The notes: a model not told the origin generated them from the sequence alone. A DNA stretch of 64,000 nt from Massilia sp. CF038 (GCF_900129765.1 NZ_FQWU01000001.1:1488001-1552000); one strand, 5' to 3'. Counted from the stretch's first letter, positions 42,201-50,271 are shown. Program-made: numbers and translations.

Positions 42201-42461
42201 AAGCCGAATGACGCCACGCCGGGCCTGGTCTGCGCTGCTGGAAAACGGGCGGCCGTCGCGCAGGTCGATCACGCCCACGATCTGGATCACGCGGGCGTCG
42301 CCGTCCAGCGCGGCACGCAACTGTGCCGGGGTAGACACGATGACGGCCGTCGCGCTCCCGCCGCCGCTGGTGCCGCCTTGCTGACCGGCCCAGCCATCGG
42401 CGAGTTGCGCGTGTGCCGCCGTGCAAAGTGACAGGGCCAGAAGCCAGCCGGCGCGCTTCAT
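39294..42461 (-). CDS. Secreted pectate lyase (PL1) - pectin methylesterase (CE8) fusion
   Basis: The product has 1055 residues. Signal peptide 1-19; PL1 lyase about 25-335 with VWIDHNSFTDAPAGDE (157-172), CHDGALDINQGADLVTVSYN (Ca site) and SARAPRVRYG (240-249). A concanavalin-like domain (about 350-510) and Ig-like modules (about 530-740) follow. The CE8 esterase occupies about 745-1055 with SEQDTLQLKGYAWFYRALVA and GNVDFIWGANRV (879-890), the two Asp-bearing motifs. It couples methyl removal to cleavage of the freed polygalacturonate. The start overlaps the CE12 stop (ATGA). Convergent with the esterase gene, 4 bp apart. Confidence 0.92.
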   Translation of the reverse strand: MKRAGWLLALSLCTAAHAQLADGWAGQQGGTSGGGSATAVIVSTPAQLRAALDGDARVIQIVGVIDLRDGRPFSSSADQARRGVIRLGSNRTLAGIGSGAGLINANVVVAKAHNVIIRNLNFRNPCDVGPVWDPQDGARGNWNSLFDAITVSASTNVWIDHNSFTDAPAGDERAPTENGMLKQCHDGALDINQGADLVTVSYNRFALHEKNALVGSSDKATGDAGKLRVTFHHNLFENVSARAPRVRYGQVHLYNNYHTGDRHHPVYRHEYSIGMGKQADVIGDANAYDITGARSCTDVVHSWNLDSSFTDRGSILNGAALAGCTHPSAPAWQVPYPFELLPAAQVGAHVKALAGAGNWHIDQQADSAITGVAAGAMLALPANDFYIEARLRAFQPAGQMYVTERQDDNNWRGAGLVAENGVLRIEIVQMRGGVLTRIKQVRRAQVSTFDWYRLRFEVSGALMTAYVDGEKVTSAIDPAPPQQRGTAAFYSKDNAFALDSMAVGPASDKPARISLAGTAPLMFAQAGDAPLRLPVSAVGPDGATALPYTATSSDPAVATVERDASGIVIRARQVGNAQIELAGAGAGRTLTLQVGPRFVKPAASMKASVEPPAGKRDVPVDTLLRLRFAQAPSLRTTDSIRIFRKRDGALVDVLRAVDEVANIGTAANPRYLRGNPVHIDGKEVRVKPHAGVLEYDTEYVVAVGAGMFDGGGGSWSFHTRKARPSGATLTVDDDGPADFRTVQGALNHVMTHLPRAAPAWISVRNGTYDERLYLRHKDNLTIRGESRDGVLIHTLNNESMNAGAGRALLLAEYADLLALENLTLRNDTQRRYSPSGQAETVLFDSDTGRLIARNASFISEQDTLQLKGYAWFYRALVAGNVDFIWGANRVALFEQSEIRSVGDSSGAARGGYIVQARTVSAADKGFVFLDSTLTHGAGPAGNDVEPGSTYLARSPGTASTWDNVAFINCSMDAHISADGWAGSGAAREPAPHPAPDSKMGGWREFGSRNLAGKALDLHHRKQGRLLNADEVEGEYDSRAAIFSAYDGGRGWNPQP

Positions 42462-43225
42462 TGTGCGCGCAGCGACGCTGCCAGTTCGGGCCGCACGCGT
42501 ATTAGTTCGGCAGCGACCATCGCTGAAAACAGTGCAGCGCCTTTGGCGCCAAGGTGGGTGCGGTCAAACACGCTTTTTGGTGTGGCATTCGGTTCGGCCG
42601 CCGCTGCTGACGGCGCGGTTTGCGGGGTGCCCGCGGGAGGCGGCGGCGCAGCGGCCAGCGTGTCGGCTTCGGCGCTGCCCATTGCTTGCACGGCTGCTGC
42701 ACTCACGGCGTTCAGGTCCAGCAGATCGAACTTGCCTTCCTTTGCCACGCGCCGCATTGCGGCAGACCATGGCGCCAGATCGTCATGCAGCCAGGCGCCC
42801 TGGAACGAGCGCCGGGTCAGCGGGGTGACCAGCACTGGTATGCCGCCCAGCGCGCGCACTTCTTCGCCGTAGCGCGCCATGTTGTGCGGGTATTGGGTGA
42901 CCAGGTCGGTCGAGCGGCCGGGTTTGCCCGGCTGGTCGTTATGACCAAACTGGATCAGGACATAGCTGGCACGGTAGGCCACGCCGTCACCCAGCAGGGT
43001 TTGCACCTCATCCCAGCGGCCTTCCGCCCTGAAACTGCCGGAACTGCGCCCGCCGCGTGCGAGATTAATGCAGGTGACCGCAGGATCGAAGCGGGCGCAC
43101 AGTGCGTCGCCATAGCCGGTGCGGGTAGCCATGGTGGAATCGCCCACCAGGATGACGCGAACTGGCGCGGCATGCGCCGCCGAAATGCTGCAGACGAATG
43201 ACAGCAGAAGTGCGAGACGGTGCAT
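42458..43225 (-). CDS. CE12 rhamnogalacturonan acetylesterase (SGNH hydrolase)
   Basis: The product has 255 residues with a signal peptide (LALLLSFVCSISAAHAAPVR). The SGNH blocks are in place: ILVGDSTMATRTGYGDAL (Ser), INLARGGRSSGSFRAEGRWD (Gly), VLIQFGHNDQPGKP (Asn) and FDRTHLGAKGAALFS (Asp/His). It removes acetyl groups from rhamnogalacturonan. A low-complexity Ala/Pro insert (AAAPPPPAGTPQTAPSAAAA) lies before the C-terminal motif and is unusual. It leads the CE12-PL1/CE8 pair, with operator boxes just upstream. Confidence 0.88.
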   Translation of the reverse strand: MHRLALLLSFVCSISAAHAAPVRVILVGDSTMATRTGYGDALCARFDPAVTCINLARGGRSSGSFRAEGRWDEVQTLLGDGVAYRASYVLIQFGHNDQPGKPGRSTDLVTQYPHNMARYGEEVRALGGIPVLVTPLTRRSFQGAWLHDDLAPWSAAMRRVAKEGKFDLLDLNAVSAAAVQAMGSAEADTLAAAPPPPAGTPQTAPSAAAAEPNATPKSVFDRTHLGAKGAALFSAMVAAELIRVRPELAASLRAQ

Positions 43226-43252
43226 GTGGTCCCCAGAATGGATCGGTCAGGA

Positions 43253-43305
43253 TTGACAGACCAATTCTAATTTGGTTGGACCACTTTTGCAATCTGGACG
43301 AGCCG
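43253..43305. promoter_or_regulatory. Operator boxes between CE12 and the FadR-type regulator
   Basis: TTGACAGACCAAT (43253-43265), TGGTTGGACCA (43273-43283) and TGGACGAGCCG (43295-43305). The 43273 and 43295 boxes are 22 bp apart centre to centre, with TTGCAA between them, as at 44.08 kb. Confidence 0.65.
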
Positions 43306-43324
43306 CTGCGCTCCCAGGGTCGGC

Positions 43325-44023
43325 TTAGCCGCGCGAGAACGTGCGGGTGACGCGTTCCAGGTGAGCGCGCATGGCCTGGCGTGCGCCAGCCACATCATGC
43401 GAGGCGATCGCTTCGAGGATGGCGCGATGGTCGTGCAGGGTCTGCTTGCGCAGTTCTTCAGTCTGGAAATGTTCTTTGAGCTTGTGCCACAGTGTGCCAC
43501 GCTGGTTCCACAGGTATTCCACCACGCCGACCAACGCGCTGTTGCCGGTGGCCCGGGCGATGGCCAGGTGGAAGTTACGGTCTGCCATTTCGTTGGCGCC
43601 ACGGTCGTCGTGATCGCGTTCCATCTCCAGCACGGCGCGAAGAATGGCGTCGATGGCCGAATCGGTGGCCATTTTGGCGGCGATGGCGGCCACTTCGGCT
43701 TCGATCATGCGGCGCGCGGCCAGCACTTCAAATGGACCGGGGCCGACCTCGAGCACGTCGGACTCGGCCGCGGCCTGCTCGCTGACATAGACGCCTGAAC
43801 CGCCCCGCACTTCAATGATGCCGCCCAGTTCAAGAGCAATGAGTGCTTCGCGCAAGGAGGTGCGGCTGACGCTGAGCTTGGCCGCAAGGTCGCGCTCGGA
43901 AGGCAGCCGTTCTCCGGGTTTGATGTTTTCCTGCTCGATGAGTTCCTGGATCCGGCTGGCGACGACTCGATACAGGCGTGGCTCAGCCTGATTGGCGTCT
44001 TGAAGGGCAGCGGTCTTTTTCAT
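43325..44023 (-). CDS. GntR/FadR-type regulator of the pectin-galacturonate genes
   Basis: The product has 232 residues. Winged helix: LYRVVASRIQELIEQENIKP, GERLPSERDLAAKLSVSRTS, LREALIALELGGIIEVRGGS. FCD domain: ADRNFHLAIARATGNSALVG, TLHDHRAILEAIASHDVAGA. It resembles UxuR/ExuR-type uronate regulators. The ATG at 44023 is at the family start; a longer frame to 44104 only translates its own operator. Boxes like TGGTTGGACCA occur before it and before CE12, GH105, garD and the TonB receptor, so it probably represses all of them until an uronate-derived effector binds. Confidence 0.87.
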   Translation of the reverse strand: MKKTAALQDANQAEPRLYRVVASRIQELIEQENIKPGERLPSERDLAAKLSVSRTSLREALIALELGGIIEVRGGSGVYVSEQAAAESDVLEVGPGPFEVLAARRMIEAEVAAIAAKMATDSAIDAILRAVLEMERDHDDRGANEMADRNFHLAIARATGNSALVGVVEYLWNQRGTLWHKLKEHFQTEELRKQTLHDHRAILEAIASHDVAGARQAMRAHLERVTRTFSRG

Positions 44024-44069
44024 CGGGGAGGGTGTCCGGGGCAGCGTGGAGGTGAGCGCTGATTTTAGG

Positions 44070-44103
44070 TTGGTCTGTCCAATCTTGCAAGGTGGACGAG
44101 CCA
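44070..44103. promoter_or_regulatory. Autoregulatory operator pair of the FadR-type regulator
   Basis: TTGGTCTGTCCAA (44070-44082) and TGGACGAGCCA (44093-44103), 22 bp centre to centre with TTGCAA between, 47 bp upstream of the start codon. Confidence 0.65.
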
Positions 44104-44135
44104 AGCCATTTTCCCCGGATACCGCAGTCCCTGTT

Positions 44136-44474
44136 TCAGCGCCAGCCAGCCACCAGTTTCAATGCGGACCGCTTGACCATTTGACGCACTGGCAGGCCAG
44201 CAAATCGGTGCGTGCGCGGTGCGGCACGCTGGTCGTGATACAGGTGGTGCGCTTCCAGCACGGCTTCCACGTTGTCCCAGAACCGGTGCTGGTTGCCGAC
44301 GCTGCCGTCGTACTGGATCTGCATGGCCCCGGTGGCGACGCTGACGTCGACCGCTTCAATGCCATCGAGCCCGCGTAGCGCGTCCGACACCATGGCCAGC
44401 CGCGCCGGATTATTTTGAAGCAGGGCAAAGCGCAATTCCAGACGGACCGGCAGGACGAGGGCTTGGGCGTGCAT
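44136..44474 (-). CDS. HMA-like (heavy-metal-associated fold) small protein
   Basis: The product has 112 residues. LVLPVRLELRFALLQNNPAR, AMVSDALRGLDGIEAVDVSV and ATGAMQIQYDGSVGNQHRFW form a ferredoxin-like beta-alpha-beta unit of the HMA/HMA2 type, but the CxxC metal site is missing. A basic C-terminal tail follows (RQMVKRSALKLVAGW). GAGG lies 6 bp before the ATG. Second gene of a two-gene unit with the small membrane protein. The function is unknown; a metal-related role is weak without the cysteines. Confidence 0.6.
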   Translation of the reverse strand: MHAQALVLPVRLELRFALLQNNPARLAMVSDALRGLDGIEAVDVSVATGAMQIQYDGSVGNQHRFWDNVEAVLEAHHLYHDQRAAPRTHRFAGLPVRQMVKRSALKLVAGWR

Positions 44475-44478
44475 GGCG

Positions 44479-44649
44479 TTACCTCAGAACGGTTGGGGCG
44501 GCCGGATTGACCGCACCAGGGGGAAGCGCGGACACGCGCGTGGCAGCCGGTTCGCTGTGGGGCGCAGGCGGCGGTGGTGGTGGATAGAAGAAGGTGCCCC
44601 ACACGATCGCGAGGACAACACTTCCAAAGGCAAATGACTTTTCGGGCAT
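44479..44649 (-). CDS. Small single-pass membrane protein with proline tract
   Basis: The product has 56 residues: FAFGSVVLAIVWGTFF forms one membrane helix, followed by YPPPPPPAPHSEPAATR. The ATG at 44649 has AGG 10 bp upstream. It lies 4 bp ahead of the HMA-like gene, so the two should be translated together. No homologue is recognised. Confidence 0.55.
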   Translation of the reverse strand: MPEKSFAFGSVVLAIVWGTFFYPPPPPPAPHSEPAATRVSALPPGAVNPAAPTVLR

Positions 44650-44853
44650 GGTGGTTACCTGGGTAAATGGAACTCGGACGCTGCTTGTACGTACGAATTC
44701 TAGAAGCTGTACATGACGGCCTGATGACGCTTTGATGCGAATGTGGCCGACGTTCGACAGGCTATACAAAAATATGCGTGGTAAATACTCACATAGTCAC
44801 TTTTCTGATAAAAACGATAATTTTGTTGTTGTGACACGACAAGTCAATGGCTG

Positions 44854-44872
44854 ACCGATAGTTTTTATCGGT
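44854..44872. promoter_or_regulatory. Inverted repeat in the 44650-44945 intergenic stretch
   Basis: ACCGAT-7 nt-ATCGGT with a further ATCGGT 8 bp on. It lies about 70 bp before the haem lipoprotein gene. The rest of the gap is AT-rich, with no gene seen. It could be an operator or an mRNA hairpin. Confidence 0.35.
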
Positions 44873-44945
44873 AAGCAATCGGTAATCACAAGCTCTCTAT
44901 GATCCGCGATGTTTCCAAAATGAATTAATTTAAGGGAGTCGCGTG

Positions 44946-47366
44946 ATGGGTTCAGGTCGTGGGGAAGTCTGGTCATTGAATATGAAGTCTGCGGTGCCGT
45001 TGGCACTACTTACCGCCGCGTTACTTTCGGCCTGTGGCGGCAGTGGTGGCGGCAAGGCGCCGTCGCCGGCGCCGGCGCCGTCGCCCACCTCGTCCGTGCC
45101 GACGCCCACCCCCACCCCCACGCCCACCCCAGTGCCGGACACGCCGCCAGGGCAAAGTCCGATCCCGGAGCCGGCCCCCAACATTGGCAGCGCGACGGTG
45201 ATGTTCGTCACCAGCGTGCCCGGCACCGGCTTCATGCATCAACTCAACACCTTCGCCAACCATGGCACCAGCATTGCTGATGTGGTCGGCGGTGGCGATC
45301 TGTATTTGCGCTATTCGGACGGGGTGCTGCGCAACCTGACCCAGGAAGCCGGCTGGGGCGTGGCCTCTGGCGGCATCCAGGGCGGCGCCAAAGCCATTGC
45401 GGTGCGCCAGCCAACCGTGCACTGGAGCGGCACCAAGGCCATCTTTTCGATGCTGGTGGGCGGGCCGACTAAGCAATACGAGGTCGTTTCGCGCACCTGG
45501 CAAATGTACGAGGTGAGCAATCTGGGACGGGGGCAGACGGCTGTCATCACCAAGGTGCCCAACCAGCCGGCCTACAACAATACCTCGCCGATTTACGGCA
45601 GCGACGACCAGATCATCTTCACCTCGGATGCGCCGCTGTATGGCATGACCCACACCTATCCGCAGCTGGACGAATACGAGAACGTGGCCACCAACACCGG
45701 CATCTGGAAGCTCAACACGAATACCGCCGCGCTGACCATGATCCAGCACGCGCCCAGTGGCGTGTTCGATCTGTATCTCGACAGCTATGGGCGGGTGTTG
45801 TTTACCAAGTGGGATCACTTGAAGCGCGACCAGCAGGCCGACATCGACCGTTACGGCGGCGGCAGCTACAAGCCCTACGACATTGCCGACGAAAGCCCGG
45901 CCGCAGCCAAAGTGGTCTCGCCCAAGTTCGACGGCAATGGCAAACCGATTGCCGACGCCACCGGCCTGCTGTACGACGTCTTCCCCGAAGCGCGCCATGC
46001 CCAGGATCCGACGCGCGACCCGAACGAGCAGCTGCACGACTTCAACCAGTTCATGATGTGGCAGGTGAACGAGGATGGTTCGGAAGAAGAGACCATGAAC
46101 CACGTCGGGCGCCAGGAATTTGGCGGCGCCTACCTGGAAGGGATCTTCAAGGATGACGCCAACCTGTCCTACCTGATGTCGAAGTTCAGCGCCAACGCTG
46201 CCATGCGCGATACCGTGACGGCCGATTCGGGCTTCTTCCAGCTGCGCGAAGATGCGCGCCGGCCCGGCACCTACTACGGCACCTACGCCAAGGAATTCGG
46301 TCGCCAGGCCTCGGGCCGCATCATCGAGTTTTCCATGAAGCCGGGTGTCAATCCCGAAACCGTGGTGATGAAGGACTACACCAATGCCACGCTGGACAAC
46401 GACCCGGAAGGCAAGAACCCGAAAACCGCAAGCATGACAGGGCACTACCGCAACCCGCTGATTCTGGCCAATGGGGCAATGCTCGCTTCACACACGAGCG
46501 AATATCGCCTCAATGCCGAAACTTCGACCGACCCCCTGAAACTGGCGCCACGCTATGTATTCCGGCTGCGCTCGATGGTGAAAAATCCGGGCGGATCGGA
46601 CTACATCGCGGGCGATCCGCTGACCGGCGGCATCGTCAAGGACATCCGTTTCTGGACCGATGACGCCACGCCGCACCGCTACAACGGTCTGCTGAACGAG
46701 ACCGACGTGGTGGAAGTGGTGGCCCGTGCGCGGCCGCCCAAGGTGGGCATGCAGACCGAAGCCATCGAAAAACAGGTGCTCACGGAAGAGGGCGTGGACG
46801 AAGCGGCCCTGCGCGCCTGGCTGACCAAGAACAACCTGGCGCTGGTGGTGAGCCGCAATGTCACACAGCGCGACCGCGCCGACATCGCACAACCGTACAA
46901 CCTGCGCGTCGCTGCAGCGGGTGGCGTGGTCAGTACGCCGACGGCAGGCAAAGTGTACGACGTGCTGCACATGCAGTTCTTCCAGGGCGATCTGACGCGC
47001 GGCTACAGCACCAATCCGGGCCGCAGGGTGTACGCCAAGCCAATCCACAACGCCCCCATGCAACCAAATCTGATGGCGCAGAACTTGCCCAATCCGGGCG
47101 GGCCACCTGGCAGCGTGAAGATTGCCAACGATGGTTCAATGGCCGCGTTTGTGCCGGCCGGCCGCGCGCTGAGCTGGCAAATGACCAGCCCAAGCGGCAA
47201 GCCGGTGGTGCGCGAGCGGATCTGGGCCAGTTTCGCGCCCGGAGAAATCCGCACCTGCTCCAGCTGCCACGGAATCAACAGCAAGACCCTGAATGACCTG
47301 GGCAATCCCATCAACAAGCCGCAAGCCTTGCGCGACTTGATGACGCACTGGAAAAAGCAACCATAG
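44946..47366 (+). CDS. Mono-haem lipoprotein, hydrazine-synthase-alpha-like propeller
   Basis: The product has 806 residues. AGGGAG lies 7 bp before the ATG. A lipoprotein signal (AVPLALLTAALLSACGG) leads to a Pro/Thr linker (PTPTPTPTPTPVP), then a propeller-like body: GGGDLYLRYSDGVLRNLTQE, PIYGSDDQIIFTSDAPLYGM, MTGHYRNPLILANGAMLASH. One c-haem site, RTCSSCHGINSKTLNDLG, stands near the C-terminus. This architecture is that of the HzsA middle-domain family found in many non-anammox bacteria. The reaction is unknown; an envelope redox role is likely. It appears monocistronic. Confidence 0.78.
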   Translation: MGSGRGEVWSLNMKSAVPLALLTAALLSACGGSGGGKAPSPAPAPSPTSSVPTPTPTPTPTPVPDTPPGQSPIPEPAPNIGSATVMFVTSVPGTGFMHQLNTFANHGTSIADVVGGGDLYLRYSDGVLRNLTQEAGWGVASGGIQGGAKAIAVRQPTVHWSGTKAIFSMLVGGPTKQYEVVSRTWQMYEVSNLGRGQTAVITKVPNQPAYNNTSPIYGSDDQIIFTSDAPLYGMTHTYPQLDEYENVATNTGIWKLNTNTAALTMIQHAPSGVFDLYLDSYGRVLFTKWDHLKRDQQADIDRYGGGSYKPYDIADESPAAAKVVSPKFDGNGKPIADATGLLYDVFPEARHAQDPTRDPNEQLHDFNQFMMWQVNEDGSEEETMNHVGRQEFGGAYLEGIFKDDANLSYLMSKFSANAAMRDTVTADSGFFQLREDARRPGTYYGTYAKEFGRQASGRIIEFSMKPGVNPETVVMKDYTNATLDNDPEGKNPKTASMTGHYRNPLILANGAMLASHTSEYRLNAETSTDPLKLAPRYVFRLRSMVKNPGGSDYIAGDPLTGGIVKDIRFWTDDATPHRYNGLLNETDVVEVVARARPPKVGMQTEAIEKQVLTEEGVDEAALRAWLTKNNLALVVSRNVTQRDRADIAQPYNLRVAAAGGVVSTPTAGKVYDVLHMQFFQGDLTRGYSTNPGRRVYAKPIHNAPMQPNLMAQNLPNPGGPPGSVKIANDGSMAAFVPAGRALSWQMTSPSGKPVVRERIWASFAPGEIRTCSSCHGINSKTLNDLGNPINKPQALRDLMTHWKKQP

Positions 47367-47374
47367 TGTGGATG

Positions 47375-47400
47375 CATGCGGCGCACGCATGCGCCGCATG
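47375..47400. terminator. Stem-loop after the haem lipoprotein gene
   Basis: CATGCGGCGCA-CGCA-TGCGCCGCATG, an 11-bp perfect stem 9 bp after the stop. There is no T run, so it is a weak or factor-assisted terminator, or an mRNA 3' stabiliser. Confidence 0.5.
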
Positions 47401-47502
47401 TTGCATGATTGGGACGGTCGTTGCGCTTGAATTCGTTCGTAGGCACAATAGGCCAGCCGGCATTGCCGCCTGTCATCTTGTCTGCCACCGTACGGGGGAA
47501 AC

Positions 47503-49194
47503 ATGTTCAAGAACTTGCTCATCAAGTGGAAACTTGCGGTGCTGATGGCGGTGATGTTGACCGCGCTTGTGGTCATCGGCCTCAGCGGCTACCTTGGCAT
47601 CAACCACGTCAGCGCGGCGGTCGATGAAATTGGCGTGGTGCGGCTGCCGTCCATTCAGGGCTTGCTGGTCATTAGTGAAGGGCAGACGGCGGTTGCCGCA
47701 GGTGACCTGACTGCAGCCATTGCGGAAAACGATTACGAGACGCCGGGCCGGTTCGACGAAGCGCTGCGCCAGCGCACCCGCGGCTGGGCGTCGATTGAAC
47801 AAGGTTGGAAGCAGTACGAACCGCTGCCGCAAACGGCTGAAGAAGCAACAATGTGGAAGCAGTTCGTGCTCGACTGGAATGCCTGGAAAGCCGTCGAAGC
47901 CAGGGTGGGCGCGGCCATGGCGGCCATGGTGAAAAACAATGACGAAGCGACGCAGAAGGCCTTGTTCGTCACCTTCTATAAAGAATACAACGCATCGCGG
48001 CCACTGTTCCTCAAGGCCGAGGCGGGGCTGGACCAGATCAAGAAACTCAATGACGACATCGCCGTTGGCCAGGTCAAGTCCAGTGTCGAGACGGCCACGG
48101 CAGCACGGCGAACCATGCTGATCTCGGCCCTGCTGGCGGCCATTGTTGCCATCGCGGTGGCCGTGTATATCTCGGACAGTATCAGCGGCCCGATCCGGCA
48201 AGCGGTGACGGTGGCGCAAACGGTCGCTGGCGGCGACCTGACCAGTCGCATCGAGGTGGACCGCAGCGACGAAACCGGCCAGCTGCTCACCGCCTTGCAA
48301 GCCATGAATGGCAATCTGGTCAAGATCGTCGGACAGGTACGCACCGGCACCAATACCATTGCGCTAGCCTCGGCGGAAATTTCGACCGGTAACTTCGACC
48401 TGTCGGCGCGCACGGAAGAACAAGCCAGTTCGCTTGAAGAGACCGCTGCATCGATGGAGGAACTGACCTCGACTGTGCGCCAGAACATGGAAAATGCACA
48501 GCAGGCCAACCAGCTGGCGCAATCGGCCTCCGTCGTGGCCGTCAAAGGCGGCACCGTGGTGAGCCAGGTGGTCGACACGATGAGCGCGATTAACGCCTCA
48601 TCCAACAAGATTGTGGACATCATTGGTGTGATCGACGGCATTGCCTTCCAGACCAATATCCTGGCCCTGAATGCCGCGGTGGAAGCTGCACGCGCGGGCG
48701 ACCAGGGACGCGGCTTTGCGGTGGTGGCAGCGGAGGTGCGCAGCCTGGCGCAGCGCTCGGCAGCGGCCGCCAAGGAAGTCAAGAAGCTGATCGACGATTC
48801 GGTCAGCCAGGTTGATGCAGGCAGCCGCCTGGTGAATGACGCCGGCGCCACCATGGGCGACATTGTGACCAGCATTCAGCGCGTGACCGACATCATGGGC
48901 GAGATCAGCATGGCCACGCGCGAGCAGAGCAGCGGCATTGATCAGATCAATACCGCGGTCACCCAGATGGACCAGGTGACTCAGCAGAATGCGGCGCTGG
49001 TGGAAGAGGCGGCCGCGGCGGCAGCATCGCTGCAGGAGCAGGCAGCCAATCTGGCGGGCGTGGTCAGTACCTTCCGGCTTGACCAGGAAGTGAGCGCGCC
49101 ACCGCCGCCCCGTGCGCGTCCGCTGGCGCCGGCTGCGACACGGCCAGTCAGAAAAGCCCTGGTGGCGGCCACCGACGACTGGGAAACCTTCTAG
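47503..49194 (+). CDS. Methyl-accepting chemotaxis protein (4HB sensor, CheR-tethering tail)
   Basis: The product has 563 residues. Two membrane helices (about 10-32 and 206-226) flank a four-helix-bundle sensor ([20 protein letters not shown]). HAMP follows ([20 protein letters not shown]), then the signalling rod with the hairpin tip [40 protein letters not shown]. The C-terminus ends DDWETF, matching the xWETF pentapeptide that recruits CheR/CheB in enterobacterial high-abundance receptors. The ligand is unknown. The stop overlaps the convergent GNAT stop by 4 bp. Confidence 0.93.
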   Translation: MFKNLLIKWKLAVLMAVMLTALVVIGLSGYLGINHVSAAVDEIGVVRLPSIQGLLVISEGQTAVAAGDLTAAIAENDYETPGRFDEALRQRTRGWASIEQGWKQYEPLPQTAEEATMWKQFVLDWNAWKAVEARVGAAMAAMVKNNDEATQKALFVTFYKEYNASRPLFLKAEAGLDQIKKLNDDIAVGQVKSSVETATAARRTMLISALLAAIVAIAVAVYISDSISGPIRQAVTVAQTVAGGDLTSRIEVDRSDETGQLLTALQAMNGNLVKIVGQVRTGTNTIALASAEISTGNFDLSARTEEQASSLEETAASMEELTSTVRQNMENAQQANQLAQSASVVAVKGGTVVSQVVDTMSAINASSNKIVDIIGVIDGIAFQTNILALNAAVEAARAGDQGRGFAVVAAEVRSLAQRSAAAAKEVKKLIDDSVSQVDAGSRLVNDAGATMGDIVTSIQRVTDIMGEISMATREQSSGIDQINTAVTQMDQVTQQNAALVEEAAAAAASLQEQAANLAGVVSTFRLDQEVSAPPPPRARPLAPAATRPVRKALVAATDDWETF

Positions 49195-49685
49195 TCGCCC
49201 AGCTTCAACTGCCAGTAACCGACATCGATCCAGCGATCAAATTTGCGGCCCACTTCGGTAAAGTGGGCCGCTTTCACGTAGCCCATCGCTTCGTGCAGAG
49301 CCACGCTCGGTTCGTTGGGCAGTGCAATCCCGCCGATCACCAAATGCACGCCCGCTGTGCGCAAGCGTTCGATCAGCACCCGGTAGAGCGCCTTGCCCAG
49401 CCCGGTGCGAGCGCGGTTCTGCGCGACATATACAGAGCTTTCCACCGAAAAACGGTAGGCGGCGCGCACGCGCCATTTTGTGGCGTAGGCGTAAGCGACC
49501 AGTTCGCCATTCATGAGCGCGACCAGCCAGGGCAGTCCGGCGGCCTGGACTTCGGCGATGCGGGCTGCGATCACAGGCGCCGTGACCGGCTCTTCCTCGA
49601 AACTGATGGTGGTGTTCAGAATGTAGTGGTTATAGATGGCGGCAATGGCCGGTGCATCAGCGGCCGTGGCGTTGCGAAGTTCCAA
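49191..49685 (-). CDS. GNAT N-acetyltransferase (phosphinothricin acetyltransferase-like)
   Basis: The product has 164 residues. [60 protein letters not shown] (acetyl-CoA loop, RTGLG) and [20 protein letters not shown] are the PAT-type GNAT blocks. Members acetylate phosphinothricin or methionine sulfone/sulfoximine; the natural substrate here is unknown. AAGG sits about 6 bp upstream. Single gene. Confidence 0.88.
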   Translation of the reverse strand: MELRNATAADAPAIAAIYNHYILNTTISFEEEPVTAPVIAARIAEVQAAGLPWLVALMNGELVAYAYATKWRVRAAYRFSVESSVYVAQNRARTGLGKALYRVLIERLRTAGVHLVIGGIALPNEPSVALHEAMGYVKAAHFTEVGRKFDRWIDVGYWQLKLGD

Positions 49686-49812
49686 GGTTTTCCTTCGTGT
49701 GTTCGTGGTTTGGAAAATATAGTCGATTGATCAATACACCACAAGGCCTCATACTTGGCGCACACACTCTCGCCTGACATTGAGTGAAGAAAGCTATTTC
49801 GTTTCCTGGTCC

Positions 49813-50271
49813 ATGAAAAAGATAAACTACCTGCGCACGATGCTGTTCCTGCCCTTCATTGCAGCCCTGGCCGCCTTCGTTCTGGGGCAACTGGGGGGGC
49901 GGAGTGAAATGGGCGAATTCATCCAGGTCTCGATGGCGGTGGGTGCCATACCGTTGCTTGTCACGATTGGGATCCTGCTCTACATCAGCTGGCGCTCGAC
50001 GTTCGATTCGTTTCATAAATGGTGGCTGTTCGCGCCATTCCTGATGGCGCTCGTGATCATCGTTCTCGTATTTGCCTTGTTTTCGATACGCACAGTCTTC
50101 AGCACCCATGACTGGGCTTCGCTGGTGCCTGAATTTGCCATATCGATGCTACTCGGCTTTTACTGTGTGATCGTCGGCTATGCCTATGTGTTACCCGCCG
50201 CAGGCGTCGGCTACCTGCTTGAGAAAATTGGCCTGGTTGTGGCGCCAGCGGAGGAGGCCTTTTATCTATGA
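49813..50271 (+). CDS. Hypothetical four-helix membrane protein
   Basis: The product has 152 residues with four hydrophobic helices (LRTMLFLPFIAALAAFVLGQ, MAVGAIPLLVTIGILLYI, WWLFAPFLMALVIIVLVFAL, SMLLGFYCVIVGYAYVLPAA). The ATG at 49813 is the first ATG; a TTG 33 bp upstream also fits, and neither has a clear ribosome site. No family is recognised. The stop overlaps the start of the next gene (ATGA), so the pair is co-translated. Confidence 0.6.
   Translation: MKKINYLRTMLFLPFIAALAAFVLGQLGGRSEMGEFIQVSMAVGAIPLLVTIGILLYISWRSTFDSFHKWWLFAPFLMALVIIVLVFALFSIRTVFSTHDWASLVPEFAISMLLGFYCVIVGYAYVLPAAGVGYLLEKIGLVVAPAEEAFYL

Noticed and set aside
40572-42431. 619-codon forward frame opposite the PL1-CE8 gene
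   Set aside because: Shadow of the lyase/esterase frame; rich in Arg/His/Gln with no domain pattern.
44024-44104. Longer N-terminus for the FadR-type regulator
   Set aside because: The added 27 codons translate the operator boxes; family homology starts at 44023.
45085-45150. CCCACC/CCGACG tandem repeats as a possible DNA repeat element
   Set aside because: They encode the Pro/Thr linker of the haem lipoprotein and are explained by coding for low-complexity protein.
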